The translations under genes and the position numbers were made by a program. This document shows positions 60,257-64,000 of a DNA stretch of 64,000 nucleotides, one piece after another. The notes under the pieces are model-generated. The model did no database searches and was not told where the DNA came from. It was given only the letters and a program-made list of their open reading frames with translations. Numbering within the stretch: position 1 is the stretch's first letter; the number at the start of each line of letters is the position of its first letter. Source of the stretch: a virus; the IMG/VR virus record IMGVR_UViG_3300046787_000438, positions 62,001 to 126,000 of that record; one strand, 5' to 3'.

Positions 60257-60893
60257 GGGCAGGGCTCTATTCACTCATAGGGCTTGCCCGTAGAGAGTTC
60301 CACCAGATAGAGCAGGGGCAGGACATACATAGACCACACAAGACCCATCAAGATAGTCGCCCACCATTCTTTAGCCCCTAGAAGCCTCATAGAAGCCACA
60401 GGCATAGCCTTAGCCACCAGATACCCACCAAGACCCCTAGAAGTCCACAGAGGCACTCATAGCCCAGAGCAGGGAGATAGCCACACAGAGGGGGGGGGTG
60501 TCTATTAGTTCACAGTCATAGACATACAACACATCACACATCACAGCCCAGAGCAAGAGAGCAACACACATCACACATCACACATCACACATCACACAAG
60601 CACTCAGGTAGAAGCACAGAGAAACTTTTTTATTGCTAGTGAAATGTTTGAAGCACATCAGTAATGAACGCAGACCCCTTCCGTTTTTGGAAACAAATCA
60701 ACACGCACCGAAAATATACCGCTGCCTTCTCACCCGCCAAAAGCAGTAGACGTTAAGGTACTAAATCTTCCGTTACCGTACACTCCCCCTCTTTTAATAA
60801 ACGCCCCTACCCCCCTTCTTTTTGGAGGACAAAAAATTTCCAAAAAATTTTTTAAAAAATTTACGTAAAGGTGCCTAGTGGTAGGATTAGCTC
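60257..60893. other. gene-poor boundary region with CACACAT repeats
   Basis: No convincing gene in about 640 bp. It contains a G9 run (60490-60498), tandem CACACAT heptamers (about 60573-60597, partial copies from 60529), repeated AGCCCAGAGCA words, and an A/T-rich palindromic stretch (about 60826-60862). A weak minus-strand frame (60271-60456, one TM) is possible. Confidence 0.6.
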
Positions 60894-61844
60894 ATGCATG
60901 ACACTAGAAAAGACGCGTTATCCATCGCAAAAAACGTCTTAACTGATCCCATCACATATAGAGATATGACTGAGTTCATCATAAATGGGGTAAACACTGA
61001 GTTCATGCATAAAGAGGATCCGCACAATGACTACATACCAAATAATAAAGGTTTGCGTGGCCCCGATATAGCCTTAGCCGATATTGTGACCATAGGATGC
61101 TCGCAAACCTTCGGAGTCGGGGTACAAGAAGAGCAGACCTGGCCAGCTGTCTTATCCAAGATGACAAATAAGTCTTATGTCAACCTGGGAACACCAGGGA
61201 TATCTCCACAAGCTATGGTGAACTCGGCGATAGCGTACGTCCGTGATTTTGGTATGCCAAAATATGTATGCGCAAATTTTCCTAGCTTATTTAGATTCAC
61301 TCTGCCAACAAAGTCAGATCTACTCATCTACCAAGATCCAGGGAATTACGCAACAGACACCCCCCGTACCGACGTCTATAACATGAATCTGCTACCAGAC
61401 GGGGGGTTCTCTCGCGGATATGCGCAGGAGTGGCCGAGCTACTCTAAGAGACCTCACAAGATTCGAGAGGTACTCCCAAATGAGGTAGCGCTCTATCTAT
61501 CTATGATGGCAATCAATCATCTAATAGAATTCTGCAGCGCCGCTGGGATACAACTGCTATTCACAACTTGGTACCTAGAGACTCAAGAATTCTTAGATGA
61601 GAAGGCGAGGCGGTCAGCGGACCCATACCTACACGACGACAAGCTAGACATGTCCTCTTACATGCCACTACCCGAACTTGAGAGATTCCCCGCTCATGCG
61701 CGGGAGCTTCTTTGCCATTCCGATCACCCTAAAACCATCTCTTGGCATGAAGGTACCGATATAAGCCAGCATATGGGCGTTCATCAGCACCTACACTATG
61801 CAGAACTATTCGCAGCTAGAATAAACGCCCCTACTAGCTACTAA
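60894..61844 (+). CDS. SGNH-hydrolase-like protein, copy 6
   Basis: 316 residues. IGCSQTFGVGVQEE (S70), NLGTPGIS, NFPSLFR, IQLLFTTWY, LCHSDHPKTISWHEGTD and MGVHQHLHYAELF. It lacks the NSxGYR lead of copies 1-3 (NNKGLRGPD). Leaderless: TAGGAT 60882-60887, 6 nt to ATG. Confidence 0.7.
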   Translation: MHDTRKDALSIAKNVLTDPITYRDMTEFIINGVNTEFMHKEDPHNDYIPNNKGLRGPDIALADIVTIGCSQTFGVGVQEEQTWPAVLSKMTNKSYVNLGTPGISPQAMVNSAIAYVRDFGMPKYVCANFPSLFRFTLPTKSDLLIYQDPGNYATDTPRTDVYNMNLLPDGGFSRGYAQEWPSYSKRPHKIREVLPNEVALYLSMMAINHLIEFCSAAGIQLLFTTWYLETQEFLDEKARRSADPYLHDDKLDMSSYMPLPELERFPAHARELLCHSDHPKTISWHEGTDISQHMGVHQHLHYAELFAARINAPTSY

Positions 61845-61854
61845 AATAACTACT

Positions 61855-62361
61855 ATGCCTAGAAGATCAGCGCGTGGCCAGAAGCTCCCTCCTCAGGAGG
61901 TTGAGCTACTCAATTCAATTACTATGGATGCCCTTATTGTTCGAGTAAATGACCTTTACCAAGCTGGATGGTCTCTACAAAGTATCGGCGAGGCACTCTC
62001 TCCCCAACGTCCAAGAACTACCATCCGCAGTTGGGTATTGAAGGCCCCTTCACAGACTCCAGCAAGCAAAGTAGTAGACGCCCCTATTCCATCCCCCGCT
62101 CTGAGAACAGAAGAGAGCGGTTATCAGAAGAAGCGTGTCTCTCCAGGCATCCCTCAGGACATTTACGAAGATATCCAGCGACTTGCCCCCCTTGCACGTA
62201 CTTTCCGCTCTAGGATGTCATCGACTTCGGCACCATCAGTTGCTAACGGGCGTCTAACTGATCTATGTAAGAATCTCAATACTAAGGGCGTTTCCGTTAA
62301 AGAGCTCGCTGAGGCAGCAGGAGTAACCTACCGAGCTATGTACAAGAGAATTAAGCTTTAA
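61855..62361 (+). CDS. helix-turn-helix protein
   Basis: 168 residues. N-terminal WSLQSIGEALSPQRPRTTIRSWV and C-terminal VKELAEAAGVTYRAMYKRI are HTH-like units separated by a Pro/Ser-rich linker. Probably DNA-binding. TAAAAT 7 nt upstream. Confidence 0.55.
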   Translation: MPRRSARGQKLPPQEVELLNSITMDALIVRVNDLYQAGWSLQSIGEALSPQRPRTTIRSWVLKAPSQTPASKVVDAPIPSPALRTEESGYQKKRVSPGIPQDIYEDIQRLAPLARTFRSRMSSTSAPSVANGRLTDLCKNLNTKGVSVKELAEAAGVTYRAMYKRIKL

Positions 62362-62499
62362 GCTTTACCTGTCTAGCTTTATGGTATCTAGTCTGCCCCA
62401 TATATCCCAGTAATCCACTGGTTTTCTCGATTTGACAAGCGTAATTTGACCTACTAGGGTTTTTTCTATGCTATTCTGTTTAGACGGAGGGCACATTCT

Positions 62500-62657
62500 T
62501 TCACTAAAAGAAAGGGTGTGCTTTTTGGCATCTCTAGGACCCATGTGCTAGGGTGAACACCACAACTTAATATCAAATACTAAACCGAAAGATAACAACC
62601 CCCAAACAATAAACGACCGAGTACTAAAGTATTCACTTCTGAAAGGTAGGTCGCTAA
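62500..62657 (+). promoter_or_regulatory. candidate ydaO-like (c-di-AMP) riboswitch leader
   Basis: A long leader precedes the NlpC/P60 gene, without other gene. Promoter TTGACC with TATGCT upstream (about 62446-62474), then a hairpin around GAAAGGGTGTGC with T5. After it come AGGACCCA, GGGTGAAC, CCGAAAG and GGTAGGTCGC, in the order of the ydaO core (GACCC, GGGUGAA, CCGAA, GGUAGGC). Actinobacterial ydaO riboswitches often control cell-wall hydrolases. Fit is partial. Confidence 0.35.
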
Positions 62658-63428
62658 ATGCATAAAAGGTTCATTTCAATAGGTGTAATCGCACTGATAA
62701 TGACTACGTCGAACGCAGCACTTGCAAATATGGACGGGAATCAAAACCCAGACAGCAATCAAGCTTTGGCACAGGTAACACGAGTAACACAAGTAACAAT
62801 CCCGCCAACAATTGTTGGAGGCGCACCAGTAAGAGTTCAAAACGCAGTTTCAGGTCCAGTTAAGACCGCGGAGCTGGCATCTGGACCAGTGGTAATGACC
62901 GAGACCCCCGAAGTGGGTTCGGTAGAGTGGCTAGCTCAAGAAAAAGCAGACAGAGATAAGATCCAATCGGACGCTGAGCGCAAGCAGGCGGAACTCGAAG
63001 CAGAGATCGCTCGTCTAGAAAAAATCGCTAAAGATACCAGGAACCTGAATAAGGCCGTTGCCGCTACTAAAAAGTATGTTGGTAGAACCTGGTACGCCCT
63101 TAGTGGCTCAACTCCAGATGCATGGGACTGCTCGGGTCTTGTTATGTGGATGTATGGACAAATTGGGTACTCACTGGAACACCGAGCTTCTTTACAAAAG
63201 AATGCAGGAGAACTGGTAGAAGATCCAAAAATCGGAGATATCGTAGCCTTTACATATAAGGGTTCGAACTCTGCATACCACGTTGGCGTATACGTGGGTC
63301 CAAACGAGATGATACACGCTGGTGGAAAACGAGGAGATAGGACAGAAATCGTGTCCGTAAGCCAGTGGGCAAAAGGCAACGGCAACACCGTTGTAACATA
63401 CACTCGCATCATTGAGACCAATAACTAA
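62658..63428 (+). CDS. secreted NlpC/P60 endopeptidase
   Basis: 256 residues. Signal peptide (1-23), a coiled coil (95-130), then NlpC/P60 catalytic domain with C158 (WDCSGLV), H208 (YHVGVYVG) and H220. The domain hydrolyses peptide stems of peptidoglycan. A phage-borne, secreted hydrolase could remodel host wall. Confidence 0.92.
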   Translation: MHKRFISIGVIALIMTTSNAALANMDGNQNPDSNQALAQVTRVTQVTIPPTIVGGAPVRVQNAVSGPVKTAELASGPVVMTETPEVGSVEWLAQEKADRDKIQSDAERKQAELEAEIARLEKIAKDTRNLNKAVAATKKYVGRTWYALSGSTPDAWDCSGLVMWMYGQIGYSLEHRASLQKNAGELVEDPKIGDIVAFTYKGSNSAYHVGVYVGPNEMIHAGGKRGDRTEIVSVSQWAKGNGNTVVTYTRIIETNN

Positions 63429-63449
63429 AACAAGTTATAGTCGGAAAAG

Positions 63450-63480
63450 CCCCTCCAGAGACGGAGGGGTTTTTCTTTTT
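63450..63480 (+). terminator. terminator
   Basis: CCCCTCC with GGAGGGG stem, then TTTTTCTTTTTTT. Confidence 0.88.
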
Positions 63481-63491
63481 TTATTTTGGAT

Positions 63492-63521
63492 TTGACAAAA
63501 GAAAACATAACACGCTAATGT
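63492..63521 (+). promoter_or_regulatory. promoter
   Basis: TTGACA 63492-63497, 18-nt spacer, TAATGT 63516-63521. Confidence 0.6.
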
Positions 63522-63562
63522 GTAGCTACAGCTAATTATTTAGCCCAACGAAAGAGATTAAA

Positions 63563-63814
63563 ATGAAAGACATATACAGAAGCCTCGTTATCGCGGTTGT
63601 ATTTGGAAATGCCATCGCATTTCCGATCGTTGCATTCAACTTCCCTTGGAACACCTACCTAATTGACCCGACTCCGTACTACATCATTCAATCAGAGTCT
63701 CTAGGATTCCTAATTGCCGCCTGTGTGTTTACATACGAGTGGGTAAAGTACGCAGACCACCGAGTTGTTCGCCGTTTGGTTGATAAACTAAAAACTACAA
63801 AGAAGAAGGGATAA
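63563..63814 (+). CDS. two-TM membrane protein
   Basis: 83 residues with two hydrophobic segments (SLVIAVVFGNAIAFPIVAF, LGFLIAACVFTYEWV) and a basic tail. Not recognised. Confidence 0.6.
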   Translation: MKDIYRSLVIAVVFGNAIAFPIVAFNFPWNTYLIDPTPYYIIQSESLGFLIAACVFTYEWVKYADHRVVRRLVDKLKTTKKKG

Positions 63815-63856
63815 TATCCCAGTTGTTCTTGTTGACAACTATGATATGCTGACATT

Positions 63857-64000
63857 ATGAGCATCCTAAATATTCCCCCTGTAGTTGGCTGGTTACTCCT
63901 CACTGCGATCTTTATTGGACCGTCCGCGTATAGGCTTGTCAAAAGACTTTACCGCCACTGGCGTATTCGCCGTCACATGAAGACCATTCCTGGCCCCCTA
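63857..64000 (+). CDS. membrane protein, cut by window edge
   Basis: Open frame of 48 codons running off the window. N-terminal TM helix, then a basic segment (RHWRIRRHMK). Leaderless: TATGCT 63845-63850, 6 nt to ATG. Confidence 0.5.
   Translation, partial: MSILNIPPVVGWLLLTAIFIGPSAYRLVKRLYRHWRIRRHMKTIPGPL

Noticed and set aside
60271-60456. 61-codon minus-strand frame with one TM helix
   Set aside because: GTG start without RBS, in a low-complexity block; possible but not supported enough to call.
60529-60600. CACACAT array as CRISPR
   Set aside because: Repeat unit is 7 bp, adjacent and without spacers.

Overview
The window looks like the accessory part of a large tailed-phage genome (or a provirus) that infects an Actinobacterium with low to medium GC. 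Phage signs are dense, short, overlapping genes, a tRNA cluster, a tmRNA gene, three peptidoglycan hydrolases, dUTPase, ThyX, an HNH nuclease next to a terminase-small-subunit-like gene, and dozens of small orphan proteins. Actinobacterial signs are a ClgR-like regulator, DUF2510-like C-terminal motifs and frequent leaderless start codons. The low GC, many secreted proteins and oxygenase load would suit a phage of aquatic Actinobacteria, but this is inference. No capsid, tail, portal, large terminase, polymerase or helicase gene was recognised, so the core genome lies outside the window.

Layout. 0-0.7 kb: tmRNA, tRNA-Asn and tRNA-Gly. 0.7-17.4 kb: 2OG-Fe(II) oxygenases interleaved with SGNH-like proteins, a secreted subtilisin, a carbamoyltransferase, dUTPase, ThyX and two Rossmann-like proteins. 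17.4-18.3 kb: a second tRNA cluster (Ser, an abnormal Met-like gene, Met, Ile, Leu, Arg, Asp, Thr) with a structured non-coding segment. 18.3-27.8 kb: coupled small genes, including a HicA-like protein, a pyrimidine-dimer glycosylase, an oligoribonuclease-like nuclease, a CDGSH protein, two tandem SGNH paralogues and an Nmad1/DUF1599 protein. 27.9-37.8 kb: a secreted FN3-like protein, M23 endolysin, dTDP-glucose dehydratase-like SDR, GT8 glycosyltransferase, macro domain, a minus-strand operon of membrane proteins with a Pro/Thr/Glu-rich secreted protein, an sRNA candidate and another oxygenase. 37.85-38.36 kb: candidate replication origin. 38.4-46.6 kb: zinc proteins, a histone-like tail protein, HNH nuclease, TerS-like protein, oxygenase, CHAP-like lysin and HTH proteins. 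46.6-60.25 kb: cassette region of about 30 small genes, a MoxR-like ATPase plus VWA protein and a ClgR-like regulator, built from units of terminator, 17-bp repeat, promoter, strong RBS and one to four genes. 60.25-64 kb: a repeat-rich gap, the sixth SGNH paralogue, an HTH protein, a riboswitch-like leader before a secreted NlpC/P60 hydrolase, and small membrane proteins.

Three systems stand out. (1) The cassette region carries 14 direct copies of TGTATTTATTTTTTGTC plus one inverted copy at its right edge. It lies inside a ~16-kb tract in which I could find only one GATC site. (2) At least nine intact and one apparently dead 2OG-Fe(II) oxygenase sit among six divergent SGNH-like proteins, a carbamoyltransferase, a GT8 enzyme and an SDR, which reads as a surface or protein modification programme. 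(3) Two expression styles coexist: leaderless genes with TANNNT exactly 6 nt before the start codon (21 cases) in the flanks, and strong AAAGGGG ribosome-binding sites in the cassette region.
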